This document shows, in pieces, positions 26,256 to 34,758 of a stretch of DNA of 64,000 nt. The notes under the pieces are model-generated. The model ran no database searches and was not told the origin of the DNA. It saw nothing but the letters and a program-made list of their open reading frames with translations. Each line of letters starts with the position of its first letter. The first letter of the stretch is position 1. The stretch is taken from assembly GCA_963812475.1 (NCBI GenBank), contig CAWEVI010000005.1, positions 324,922 through 388,921 of the forward strand, in the 5' to 3' direction. The translations under genes and the position numbers were made by a program. This DNA is from JAMXLO01 sp963812475 (GTDB lineage: Bacteria; Pseudomonadota; Alphaproteobacteria; Acetobacterales; Acetobacteraceae).

Positions 26256-27926
26256 ATGCAAAGCGACCTGGAAATCGCCCGTTCCACGAAGCTCCGCCCC
26301 ATCGCGGAGATCGCCGACAAGCTCGACATTCCGGCAGACGCGCTGGAGCCTTACGGCCGCTACAAGGCCAAGGTGGGATTCGACTTCATCAAGCCCCTGG
26401 AAGACCGTACCGATGGCGCGCTGGTGCTGGTTACCGGGATCAGCCCGACCCCCGCGGGCGAGGGCAAGACGACCACGACCGTGGGTCTAGGCGATGCGCT
26501 CAACCGCATCGGGCTGCGCGCGGTGATCTGTCTGCGCGAGCCAAGCCTGGGGCCGAGCTTCGGCATGAAGGGCGGTGCAGCCGGCGGCGGCTATTCGCAG
26601 GTCGTGCCGATGGACCAGATCAATCTCCACTTCACCGGCGACTTCCACGCGATCACATCGGCTAACAACCTGCTAGCCGCGATGATCGACAACCACATCT
26701 ATTGGGGGAATGCGCTCGGCATCGATGCGCGGCGCGTCTCCTGGCGGCGTTGCCTGGATATGAACGACCGCGCGCTGCGCTCCATTGCGGGCAGCCTGGG
26801 CGGTGTGGCCAACGGTTTCCCGCGCGAGGACGGGTTCGACATCACCGTCGCATCCGAGGTCATGGCGGTGTTCTGCCTGTCGCGCAATCTCGACGAACTG
26901 CAGGACCGGCTCGGCCGCATGATCGTGGCGCAGAAGCGCGACGGGTCTGCGGTCACCGCGAAGGACCTGAAGGCGGATGGCGCGATGGCGGTGCTGCTGA
27001 AGGACGCGTTGGCGCCGAACCTTGTGCAGACGCTTGAGGGCTCGCCCGCGTTCGTGCATGGCGGGCCGTTCGCCAACATCGCGCATGGCTGCAATTCGGT
27101 CATGGCGACACGGCTTGGCTTGAAGCTAGCCGATGTGGTGGTGACCGAGGCAGGCTTCGGCGCGGACCTCGGGGCGGAGAAGTTCATCGACATCAAGTGC
27201 CGTCAGGCGGGATTGAAACCCTCGTGTGCCGTGGTGGTGGCGACCGTGCGCGCACTCAAGATGCATGGCGGTGTGGCGCGCAACGCTCTGGGCACGGAGG
27301 ATGTCGCCGCGGTGCAGCGTGGGGTCGCCAATCTGGCGCGTCATGTCGAGAATCTTGGCAAATTCGGGCTGCCTGTGGTGGTCGGCGTGAACCACTTCAC
27401 CTCGGACACGGAAGCTGAGTTCGCGGTGATACGCGAGGCGATGGCGAAGCAGGGCACCGAGGCGATCCGCTGCACGCACTGGGGCGATGGCAGCGCCGGT
27501 GCCGAGGCGTTGGCGCGCGCGGTGCAGCAGAAGATCACGCTGGGTGAGGCACGGCCGGCTCCCCTGTATCCCGACGGGATGAAACTTGGGGAGAAGATCC
27601 GCACCATTGCGCGTCAGATCTACCACGCCGCTGACATTTCGATGACCGATGCCGTGGCGCGACGGCTCGACGGGTTCGAGAAGGCCGGATTCGGCCACGT
27701 GCCCGTCTGCATCGCCAAGACGCAATACAGTTTCACGTCCGATCCGACGGTGATGGGGGCGCCCGAAGGCCATATCCTGACGGTGCGTGAGGTCCGTCTG
27801 TCCGCCGGCGCCGGCTTCGTGGTCGCGATCTGCGGTGACATAATGACGATGCCCGGCCTGCCGCGTGTCCCGTCCGCCGAGGCGATCCATCTGCGCGAGG
27901 ATGGCGAGATCGAGGGGCTGTTCTGA
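26256..27926 (+). CDS. fhs: formate-tetrahydrofolate ligase
   Basis: 556 residues, full length. It makes 10-formyl-THF from formate, THF and ATP. The nucleotide loop is SPTPAGEGKTTTTVGLGD; LREPSLGPSFGMKGGAAGGG, NLHFTGDFHAI and the C-terminal GDIMTMPGLPRVPSA are all conserved. It is third in a run with the phnW-like and EthD-like genes, suggesting the cluster produces or consumes one-carbon units. Confidence 0.95.
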   Translation: MQSDLEIARSTKLRPIAEIADKLDIPADALEPYGRYKAKVGFDFIKPLEDRTDGALVLVTGISPTPAGEGKTTTTVGLGDALNRIGLRAVICLREPSLGPSFGMKGGAAGGGYSQVVPMDQINLHFTGDFHAITSANNLLAAMIDNHIYWGNALGIDARRVSWRRCLDMNDRALRSIAGSLGGVANGFPREDGFDITVASEVMAVFCLSRNLDELQDRLGRMIVAQKRDGSAVTAKDLKADGAMAVLLKDALAPNLVQTLEGSPAFVHGGPFANIAHGCNSVMATRLGLKLADVVVTEAGFGADLGAEKFIDIKCRQAGLKPSCAVVVATVRALKMHGGVARNALGTEDVAAVQRGVANLARHVENLGKFGLPVVVGVNHFTSDTEAEFAVIREAMAKQGTEAIRCTHWGDGSAGAEALARAVQQKITLGEARPAPLYPDGMKLGEKIRTIARQIYHAADISMTDAVARRLDGFEKAGFGHVPVCIAKTQYSFTSDPTVMGAPEGHILTVREVRLSAGAGFVVAICGDIMTMPGLPRVPSAEAIHLREDGEIEGLF

Positions 27927-28020
27927 CGCAACTAGAACGCAAGGCACGGGACGGCTTCACCAACGCACTCAGGGCCAAACCTGGCGCCATACGCGTCAGA
28001 ATACTGGCGCGACTGGAGAA

Positions 28021-28053
28021 AATGCTCCCCCCTCATCTTTAGGGGGAAGCATT
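28021..28053 (+). terminator. terminator-like inverted repeat after fhs
   Basis: Arms of 13 bp, AATGCTCCCCCCT and AGGGGGAAGCATT, pair with one mismatch around a 7-base loop. No long T-run follows, so it may act as a weak terminator or an RNA stabiliser between fhs and the SDR gene. The base pattern is akin to the palindromes near 7943-7973. Confidence 0.5.
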
Positions 28054-28119
28054 AAACTCTGGCCTGCGCTTACCCGGATGCCTATGGGCTTGACCCAGCC
28101 ATCTCTTGGGAAAAGCACC

Positions 28120-28875
28120 ATGCCGGTGAACTTCGATCTTTCCGGTCGCGTGGCCCTCGTCACGGGCAGTTCACGTGGCATCGGCTGGGCGGTTGCTCAG
28201 GGACTGGCGGGCGCCGGGGCTCGCGTTCTGCTGCACGGCCGGAATGCCGAAGCATTGCAGGCGCGCGCAGCCGAGCTTGCAGGCAATACCGGCACTCTCG
28301 CATTCGATGTGACCGACGCTGCGGCGGTGCGTCTCGCCTTCGCTGCAATCGAGGCTGAGCATGGCCGCCTCGATATCCTGGTCAATAACGCTGGGATCAT
28401 TCCCCGCAAGCCGTTGCTGGAGACGTCCGATTCGGACTGGCAGGCGGTGATGGACTCCAACCTCACCGCCTATTTCCGTCTGGCACGCGAGGCGGCGCGA
28501 CTAATGGTTCCGGCAGGGCGGGGCCGCATCATCATGATATCGTCGATCATGGGTCTGCTCGCGCGCCCGACCATTCCCGGCTATGTCACCGCGAAGGCGG
28601 GACTGCACGGCATGACCCGCGCCATGGCGGTGGAGCTTGCGCCCCAAGGCATCACGGTGAATGCGATCGCGCCAGGCTTCGTTCCCACCGATGCCACTCA
28701 GGCGCTGCACGCCGACCCGAGCTTCAACGAATGGATCGCAGGCCGAGCACCAATGGGACGCTGGTGCGAGCCATCCGAAATCGCGGGTCCGGCTGTTTTC
28801 CTGGCCTCGGATGCGGCGTCCTATGTCACTGGACACGTGCTGGTGGTTGATGGGGGTCTGACCATTGCACTTTAG
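28120..28875 (+). CDS. short-chain dehydrogenase/reductase (gluconate 5-dehydrogenase-like)
   Basis: 251 residues. Classical SDR: TGSSRGIG (15-22) for NAD(P), NNAG (89-92), Ser141/142, catalytic Tyr155 and Lys159 in GYVTAKAG. The MALVTGSSRGIG-type N-terminus and DFDLSGRVAL-like start resemble gluconate 5-dehydrogenases and 3-oxoacyl-ACP reductase relatives. The ATG at 28120 (MPVNFDLSGRVAL) was chosen. It follows fhs after 193 bp containing a hairpin, so it may be a separate unit. Confidence 0.82.
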   Translation: MPVNFDLSGRVALVTGSSRGIGWAVAQGLAGAGARVLLHGRNAEALQARAAELAGNTGTLAFDVTDAAAVRLAFAAIEAEHGRLDILVNNAGIIPRKPLLETSDSDWQAVMDSNLTAYFRLAREAARLMVPAGRGRIIMISSIMGLLARPTIPGYVTAKAGLHGMTRAMAVELAPQGITVNAIAPGFVPTDATQALHADPSFNEWIAGRAPMGRWCEPSEIAGPAVFLASDAASYVTGHVLVVDGGLTIAL

Positions 28876-28883
28876 CGTGCTCT

Positions 28884-29969
28884 TTACCCCTGCCTCAAAA
28901 CGCCGGCCCGGTCCGGATCGGTTCCACATGCCATGCGGATGCACTTCCACATCACCGACGGCAACGCCTCGCGCTTCAGGCTGTCGATTGGACAATGAAA
29001 TCCGTCCGCCTCGATCTTCGCCACTCGTGCCGCGAACAGATCTATGGTCAGTTCAAAATGCGTGAAGCCGTGCCTCACCTGTCCTGCTGGCTGCCACGTC
29101 ACGTCCATGGGCGCCAGAGCAAGTGCCTCCGTCGCGTCCCATGGCGAGGCACGCCATTCGGTTCCTGGCAACTCGGTCATGCCGCCGAGCAGGCCCGTCG
29201 GCGGCCGACGACGCAGCAGCACGTTGCCCTCGGCGTCCGCAAGCCAGAAATGCACGCCATGCCGCAGCGGTCGTGCCGGTTTCGCCGCCTTGCGCGGCAA
29301 CTCGCCCGCGATGCCGGCGCGGCGGCCGGTGCAGTGCGCCATCCAGGGACAGAGGACGCAGCCAGGCGCCGCAGGCGTGCAGATCGTTGCACCCAGATCG
29401 AACAGTGCCTGGGCGAAATCCGACGGATGCGCAGTCGCATCCGGGTCGGCGCCAAGTTCGGCGGCAAACCGACGCAACACCGGCTTGGCTGCGGGAAGCG
29501 GCTCCGCCACGGCGAACAGCCGCGCCACCACGCGCTCAACGTTACCATCGACCGGCACTGTCGGCAGACCGAACGCGATGGCCCCAACCGCCGCCGCGGT
29601 GTATTCGCCGATTCCCGGCAGAGCCCTCAGGCCGGCAAGATCACGGGGAAAACCTCCCGCCGCGACCACCGCCTTCGCGCAGGCGTGCAGGTTGCGCGCG
29701 CGGGCGTAGTAGCCTAGCCCAGCCCACGAGGCCATTACGGCTTCCAGCGGCGCAGTGGCAAGCGCCTCGACGTTGAGAAAGCGTCTTAAGAAGGCTTCAT
29801 AGTACGGTATAGTCGCTGCTACAGTCGTCTGCTGAAGCATGATTTCGCTGACCCAGACCCGGTACGGATCCGCCACTTCGCCGGGGCGGGCACGCCAGGG
29901 CAGCGACCGACGATGGCGCGCGTACCACGCAAGGAGCAGAGAGGCAGGTGCGGTGACGACGGACGACAC
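28884..29969 (-). CDS. mutY: A/G-specific adenine DNA glycosylase
   Basis: 361 residues. It removes adenine mispaired with 8-oxoguanine. Catalytic Glu42 (SEIMLQQTTV), helix-hairpin-helix around LPGIGEYTAAAVGAIA, Asp141 (PVDGNVERV), and the [4Fe-4S] cysteines 197, 204, 207 and 213 (C-x6-C-x2-C-x5-C) are present. A C-terminal NUDIX-like 8-oxoG recognition domain follows. The GTG start overlaps the start of the divergent DUF721 gene by up to 17 bp. This gene order with DUF721, dsbA and smc is common in alphaproteobacteria. Confidence 0.94.
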   Translation of the reverse strand: MSSVVTAPASLLLAWYARHRRSLPWRARPGEVADPYRVWVSEIMLQQTTVAATIPYYEAFLRRFLNVEALATAPLEAVMASWAGLGYYARARNLHACAKAVVAAGGFPRDLAGLRALPGIGEYTAAAVGAIAFGLPTVPVDGNVERVVARLFAVAEPLPAAKPVLRRFAAELGADPDATAHPSDFAQALFDLGATICTPAAPGCVLCPWMAHCTGRRAGIAGELPRKAAKPARPLRHGVHFWLADAEGNVLLRRRPPTGLLGGMTELPGTEWRASPWDATEALALAPMDVTWQPAGQVRHGFTHFELTIDLFAARVAKIEADGFHCPIDSLKREALPSVMWKCIRMACGTDPDRAGVLRQG

Positions 29970-30465
29970 AGACAGCGGTATGGCCAGAGAAGCACGCTAC
30001 GTCTACGGCGCCCGTCCGCTTGGCGCGTTGGTGCCCCGCGTGACCCGACTGGCCTTCCGGCGTCGGGCGCCCGCGACCGCCCAGGTCCTCGCCGACTGGC
30101 CCGCCATCGTCGGCCCGGCGATCGCCGGGGTGGCCGCCCCCCGACGCTTCATCGCCGGCACCCTCACGATCGCCTGCGCCGGCCCGGTCGCGATGGAACT
30201 TCAGTACCTCGGGGGCGAACTGATCGCGCGGATCAACACCCATCTCGGCAGTCAGGTCGTCAAGGGCCTTCGCTTCGTCCAGACGACCGACCTGGACGCT
30301 CCTGCGCCGTCACAACGAATACGACCTGATCCCGTGGATCAGGCGGAAGCTGAGGCGGCAGTCGCAGGCCTGCCTGAAGGTGAATTGCGAGCCGCGCTCG
30401 CGGCATTAGGCGGTGCGGTTTTGGCCCGCGCAAGATCCTCGACGGATCGTCGACACAAGCAGTAA
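29953..30465 (+). CDS. DUF721 (DciA-like) protein
   Basis: 170 residues. The DUF721 core is RAPATAQVLADWPAIVGPAIAG..., then APRRFIAGTLTIACAGPVAMELQYL. DciA proteins load the replicative helicase DnaB in many bacteria, and DUF721 proteins are their relatives. The GTG at 29953 has a GAGG box upstream and overlaps the divergent mutY start. An ATG at 29980 is the alternative. The C-terminus is charged and probably disordered. Confidence 0.8.
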   Translation: MTTDDTDSGMAREARYVYGARPLGALVPRVTRLAFRRRAPATAQVLADWPAIVGPAIAGVAAPRRFIAGTLTIACAGPVAMELQYLGGELIARINTHLGSQVVKGLRFVQTTDLDAPAPSQRIRPDPVDQAEAEAAVAGLPEGELRAALAALGGAVLARARSSTDRRHKQ

Positions 30466-30487
30466 GACACAAGATGTAGAGGTCGCA

Positions 30488-31177
30488 ATGCCCATATCAC
30501 GCCGATCGACACTATACCTCGCCGGACGCGCCGCAGCCGTCGCCACCATCGGCTATTTCGGCTGGCGTCAGGCCCGGGCGGTTGCCTCGCCTCTGGTCCT
30601 GGCCCAGCAAACGACCCAGACCCCCGCCCCCCCAGCCACGGATGCAAAGGCTGAAGATCAGCGTAAAACTCCGCGTTCCCTGGGCGATGCCGATGCCAAG
30701 GTGACCGTGATGGAATTCTTCTCACTCACCTGCACGCATTGCGCGGCGTTCGCCCGCGAGACCATGCCGCAGATCGAGAAAGAGCTGATTACACCCGGCA
30801 AGGTGCGTTTCGTCTATCGCGACTTCCCGCTCGATCAGGTCGCGCTGGCCGCGGCCACGGTCGCCCGCTACCTTCCGCCGAACCGCTACTACCCATTTGT
30901 CAACGCGCTGTTCGCCAACCAGGACCGATGGGCGTTCGCCCGGGGGGTCAACTCGACGGACGAACTTTGGAAGATGGCGGCGCTCGCCGGGATGAGCCGA
31001 CCGACATTCGATCAGGCGGTCGCCGATACTGACCTGCGCGATTGGATCCTGCAGCAGCAGCAGGCTGACCGGGATCAATGGAAGATAGACGCGACTCCAA
31101 GCTTCGTCATCAATGGTCAGAAGTACGCGGGTGAGATGAGCTTCGATGCGTTCCGGAAAGCCGTCTCCGGAACCTGA
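30488..31177 (+). CDS. DsbA-family thiol-disulfide oxidoreductase
   Basis: 229 residues. An RR-containing signal-like N-terminus (SRRSTLYLAGRAAAVATIGYF) suggests export to the periplasm. The active site is Cys82-Thr-His-Cys85 in FFSLTCTHCAAFA, with cis-proline in ATPSFVING near residue 203. The TH dipeptide is unusual relative to the PH of E. coli DsbA. It lies between the DUF721 gene (22 bp) and smc (73 bp), as in many alphaproteobacteria, though its link to smc is unknown. Confidence 0.9.
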   Translation: MPISRRSTLYLAGRAAAVATIGYFGWRQARAVASPLVLAQQTTQTPAPPATDAKAEDQRKTPRSLGDADAKVTVMEFFSLTCTHCAAFARETMPQIEKELITPGKVRFVYRDFPLDQVALAAATVARYLPPNRYYPFVNALFANQDRWAFARGVNSTDELWKMAALAGMSRPTFDQAVADTDLRDWILQQQQADRDQWKIDATPSFVINGQKYAGEMSFDAFRKAVSGT

Positions 31178-31250
31178 CCGGCAATCTTGGCTGCGTGAAG
31201 CTTATGGTCGCGGCCGGCGCGAGTCTCGCCAACTAGCCAAGGAGCCCACT

Positions 31251-34200
31251 TTGCCCGTGCATTTTCGCCGCCTTCGCATCGTTGGGTTCAAGAGCTTCGC
31301 GGAACCGGCCAGCGTGGAGGTGCATCCCGGGCTGACCGGCATCGTCGGTCCGAACGGCTGCGGCAAGTCCAACGTTGTGGAGGCACTGCGTTGGGCGATG
31401 GGTGAGCAGAGCACGCGGTCACTTCGCGCCGGCGAGATGGACGACGTGATCTTCGCGGGGACCGCCGGCCGGGCATCGCGCAATCTGGCCGAGGTAACGA
31501 TCACACTGGACGAGACGGCGGGCGCCGTGCCTCCACCGTTCCATGAGCAGTCCGAGCTGGAGATCATTCGCCGCATCGAGCGCGGCGCCGGCAGCGAATA
31601 CCGGGTGAACGGCAAGGAAGTGCGCGCCCGCGACGTGCAGACGCTGTTCGCCGATCTGGCCTCCGGCGCCCACACCTCGGGCATGGTGAGCCAGGGTCGG
31701 GTGGGGGCATTGGTAACCGCCCGGCCGGAGGACCGCCGGGCGGTAATCGAGGAGGCGGCAGGCATCACCGGTCTGCACGCGCGACGCCACGAGGCAGAGT
31801 TGAAGCTGCGCGCCGCCGAGACCAATCTTGCGCGCGCGGAGGACCTGCGGGGCCAGCTTGAAGCGCAGCTTGCGGCGCTGAAGCGGCAGGCGCGGCAGGC
31901 CAGCCGCTACCGCAATATCTCCGGTGCCATCCGGCAGGCCGAGGCCGAACTGCTGGCGATCCAGCGCGCCCGTGCGGAGGCGGTGCGCAATGCTGCCCAG
32001 GCCGCGCTCCATGCGGCGCAGCGTGCTGTCGGCGTGGCGACGGAGGTCGCGACCCAGGCCACCGCCCAGGCAACCGAGTCCGCGGCGGCGCTGCCGGCAT
32101 TGCGTTCGGCGGAAGCCGACGCCCGCACCAGCCTGGAACGCCATCGCGTTGCCCAGGAGCAGATCGCTGCCGAGGAAGAGCGCGCCCGCGCTGCGTTGGC
32201 GGGCTCGGCAAGGCGACTTGGCCAGTGGCGCGAGGACCTCACGCATGCCGAGCAGGTCAGCCGGGACTCGGAGGCGGCTGAACAGCGATTGGCGACCGAG
32301 GATGCGCATCTCGCCACAGCGGATGCAGGCTACGCCGAGCGTGCCGACGCAGTGGAACAGGCTGCGACGCACGCGGCCTGCTCGGTGCGCGAGGCGGAAG
32401 CGGAGGCGGACCGTGCCACCGAGGCGGCAGCCGATGCGAGCGCCCGTGCCCAGGCCCTGGCCCAGTTGCTCGGTCAGGCGGAGCTGCGCTGGCGACGGGT
32501 GGACGAGCAATTCGCCAGTCTCATGGAAGAGCGTGACCGCATCCGGACCCAGGCAATCGAGCCGGCATCGGTCGAAGCCGCAGACGCCGAGCAGGTGCGG
32601 TCTGAAATGGATATGGCTGAGGCTCGGATCACCCAGGATGCCGCGGAGCAAGCGCGCGCGGCCGCCATGCAGGCGCTCGCCACTGCGCGCGAGGGACAGT
32701 CCGCCGCCGACTCGGTGCGGGCGAAGCTGGCCGCGGAGGCGCATGCACTCGCCGAGGTGCTGGCGGTAAAGGACGGCGAGCGATGGCCGCCGATGGTCGA
32801 TGCGCTCAGCGTCCCGGCGGGTCTCGAGGCCGCGTTGGGCGCGGCACTCGGCGAGGAATTGACGTCTGCCGCGGATCGCGGCGCGCCGCGGCACTGGCGG
32901 GAACTGCCCGCATTCGATCCGAGCCCGCCACTTCCGTCGAGCATCAGTTCGCTGGCGGGTTTCGTGCAGGGACCAGCGGCGCTCACGCGCGCGCTGTCGC
33001 AGATCGGCCTTGTCCCCGATGAGGCAAACGGCGACACAAGCCAGGCGGAGCTTGCGCCGGGCCAGTTGCTGGTATCCCGGGAAGGCGCTGTCTGGCGGTG
33101 GGACGGCTACACGATCCGCGCCGGGACCCCCACGGCCGCGGCGGTTCGGCTGCAACAGCGCAACCGGCTGGCGCTACTGCATCGCGATCTCGAAGCAGCC
33201 GAGCGGGAAGCGGCGTTCGCCCGGACTGCTCTGGACGCGGCTGAACGTGCCGATCGGGCGGCGGCGGCGGCCGGCCAGCAGGCGCGTGCCGCCAGAGCCG
33301 AAGCCGAGCGACGGCTCGAGGAGGCCCGCGCCGCACACGAGCGGTTGCGCACCCAGGCCGCCGCGGTTGCCGCCCGGCTCGCGGCGATTGACGGCCAGAT
33401 CGACCGACACGCCGCCGAACGGGATGAGGCTGCGGCCAGTCTCGCGCAAGCGCGCGAGGCGCAGAGCGCCTTGCCCGACCTGGCCGCCCTGCGGTGCGCG
33501 GTCGAGACTGCGCGCACGAGCCTTTCCACCGCCCGGGAGTCGGAGACTGCGACACGTCGAGAACGCGATGCGCTGACGCGTGATCACGCTGTCCGAACCG
33601 CGCGCCGGGTCGCCATCGCCGCGGAACGCGCGGATTGGGCACAGCGCGCCGAGGATGCCGCCCATCGGGTCGGTGAGTTGGCGGCACGGCGGGACGCCGC
33701 CGCGGCCGAACATGCGACGTTGCAGGAGGTACCGACGCAGATTGCGGTGCGCCGAGCCGCGGCGTTCGACGCCCTGGAAGTGGCCGAGGCGGCGCATCGC
33801 GGTGCGGCGGACGCACTGGGCGAGGCTGTGAACCGGTCCGCCGAGGCCGACCGGGCGGCTCGCGCCGCCGAGGCGGCGCTGGCAACTTCGCGGGAAGATG
33901 CGGTGCGGGCCGAAGGGCTTGCCGGTCAGGCCGAGCAGGCGTGGCAGGCGGTGGCCGAACGGATCATCGACCGCCTGGGGCCGAGCCCGGCACTCCCCAA
34001 CCCACCGGCGGAGGTTTCGATCGAAACGGAGGAGAAATCGCGCCGTCGCCTGGAGCGTCTGCTCAAGGAGCGCGAGGAGATGGGTCCGGTGAACCTGCGC
34101 GCCGACGTCGAGGCGGAGGCGGTGGAACAGCAGATGACCACCATCACCGCCGAGCGCGAGGAACTGACCACGGCGATCGCCAAGTTGCGCGGCTCCATCG

Positions 34201-34721
34201 GCCACCTCAACCGCGAGGGGCGGGAGCGGCTGAACGCGGTGTTCCAGCAGGTCGATCGCAACTTCCAGGCGCTGTTCACCCGCATGTTCGGAGGCGGCCG
34301 CGCACATCTCGCCCTGGTCGGATCGGACGACCCGCTGGAGGCCGGGTTGGAGATCTACGCCCAGCCGCCGGGCAAGAAGCTGGCGACCCTGTCGCTGCTG
34401 TCCGGCGGCGAGCAGGCATTGACCGCGCTGTCGCTGATCTTCGCAGTGTTCCGCTGCAATCCCGCGCCGGTGTGCGTGCTGGATGAGGTCGATGCGCCGC
34501 TGGACGACGCCAATGTCGAGCGGTTCTGCAATCTGCTGGATGATGTGGTGCGCGAGACGGCGACACGGTTCCTGGTGGTGACCCACCATCCGTTGACGAT
34601 GGCGCGGATGGACCGGCTGTATGGCGTGACCATGCAGGAGCGCGGCGTGTCGAAGCTGCTGTCGGTTGACCTGCAGCGTGCCGAGGAACTGGCCGAGCCC
34701 GCGCGCATGGCAGCGGAATAG
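31251..34721 (+). CDS. smc: chromosome segregation protein SMC
   Basis: 1156 residues. The condensin ATPase that organises the chromosome. N-terminal Walker A GPNGCGKS (33-40); long coiled coils of Ala/Glu/Arg heptads; a hinge near residues 505-620 (VDALSVPAGLEAALGAALGE ... SSLAGFVQG); coiled coil again; signature LSGGEQALTALSL from residue 1050; Walker B VCVLDEVDAPLDD from 1074. The TTG at 31251 has AAGGAG upstream and begins LPVHFRRLRIVGFKSF, the conserved SMC N-terminus. scpA and scpB are not in the window. Confidence 0.95.
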   Translation: MPVHFRRLRIVGFKSFAEPASVEVHPGLTGIVGPNGCGKSNVVEALRWAMGEQSTRSLRAGEMDDVIFAGTAGRASRNLAEVTITLDETAGAVPPPFHEQSELEIIRRIERGAGSEYRVNGKEVRARDVQTLFADLASGAHTSGMVSQGRVGALVTARPEDRRAVIEEAAGITGLHARRHEAELKLRAAETNLARAEDLRGQLEAQLAALKRQARQASRYRNISGAIRQAEAELLAIQRARAEAVRNAAQAALHAAQRAVGVATEVATQATAQATESAAALPALRSAEADARTSLERHRVAQEQIAAEEERARAALAGSARRLGQWREDLTHAEQVSRDSEAAEQRLATEDAHLATADAGYAERADAVEQAATHAACSVREAEAEADRATEAAADASARAQALAQLLGQAELRWRRVDEQFASLMEERDRIRTQAIEPASVEAADAEQVRSEMDMAEARITQDAAEQARAAAMQALATAREGQSAADSVRAKLAAEAHALAEVLAVKDGERWPPMVDALSVPAGLEAALGAALGEELTSAADRGAPRHWRELPAFDPSPPLPSSISSLAGFVQGPAALTRALSQIGLVPDEANGDTSQAELAPGQLLVSREGAVWRWDGYTIRAGTPTAAAVRLQQRNRLALLHRDLEAAEREAAFARTALDAAERADRAAAAAGQQARAARAEAERRLEEARAAHERLRTQAAAVAARLAAIDGQIDRHAAERDEAAASLAQAREAQSALPDLAALRCAVETARTSLSTARESETATRRERDALTRDHAVRTARRVAIAAERADWAQRAEDAAHRVGELAARRDAAAAEHATLQEVPTQIAVRRAAAFDALEVAEAAHRGAADALGEAVNRSAEADRAARAAEAALATSREDAVRAEGLAGQAEQAWQAVAERIIDRLGPSPALPNPPAEVSIETEEKSRRRLERLLKEREEMGPVNLRADVEAEAVEQQMTTITAEREELTTAIAKLRGSIGHLNREGRERLNAVFQQVDRNFQALFTRMFGGGRAHLALVGSDDPLEAGLEIYAQPPGKKLATLSLLSGGEQALTALSLIFAVFRCNPAPVCVLDEVDAPLDDANVERFCNLLDDVVRETATRFLVVTHHPLTMARMDRLYGVTMQERGVSKLLSVDLQRAEELAEPARMAAE

Positions 34722-34758
34722 CGCCGCAGCGCCAGACGCGTGATCGGCGTGGCAAACG

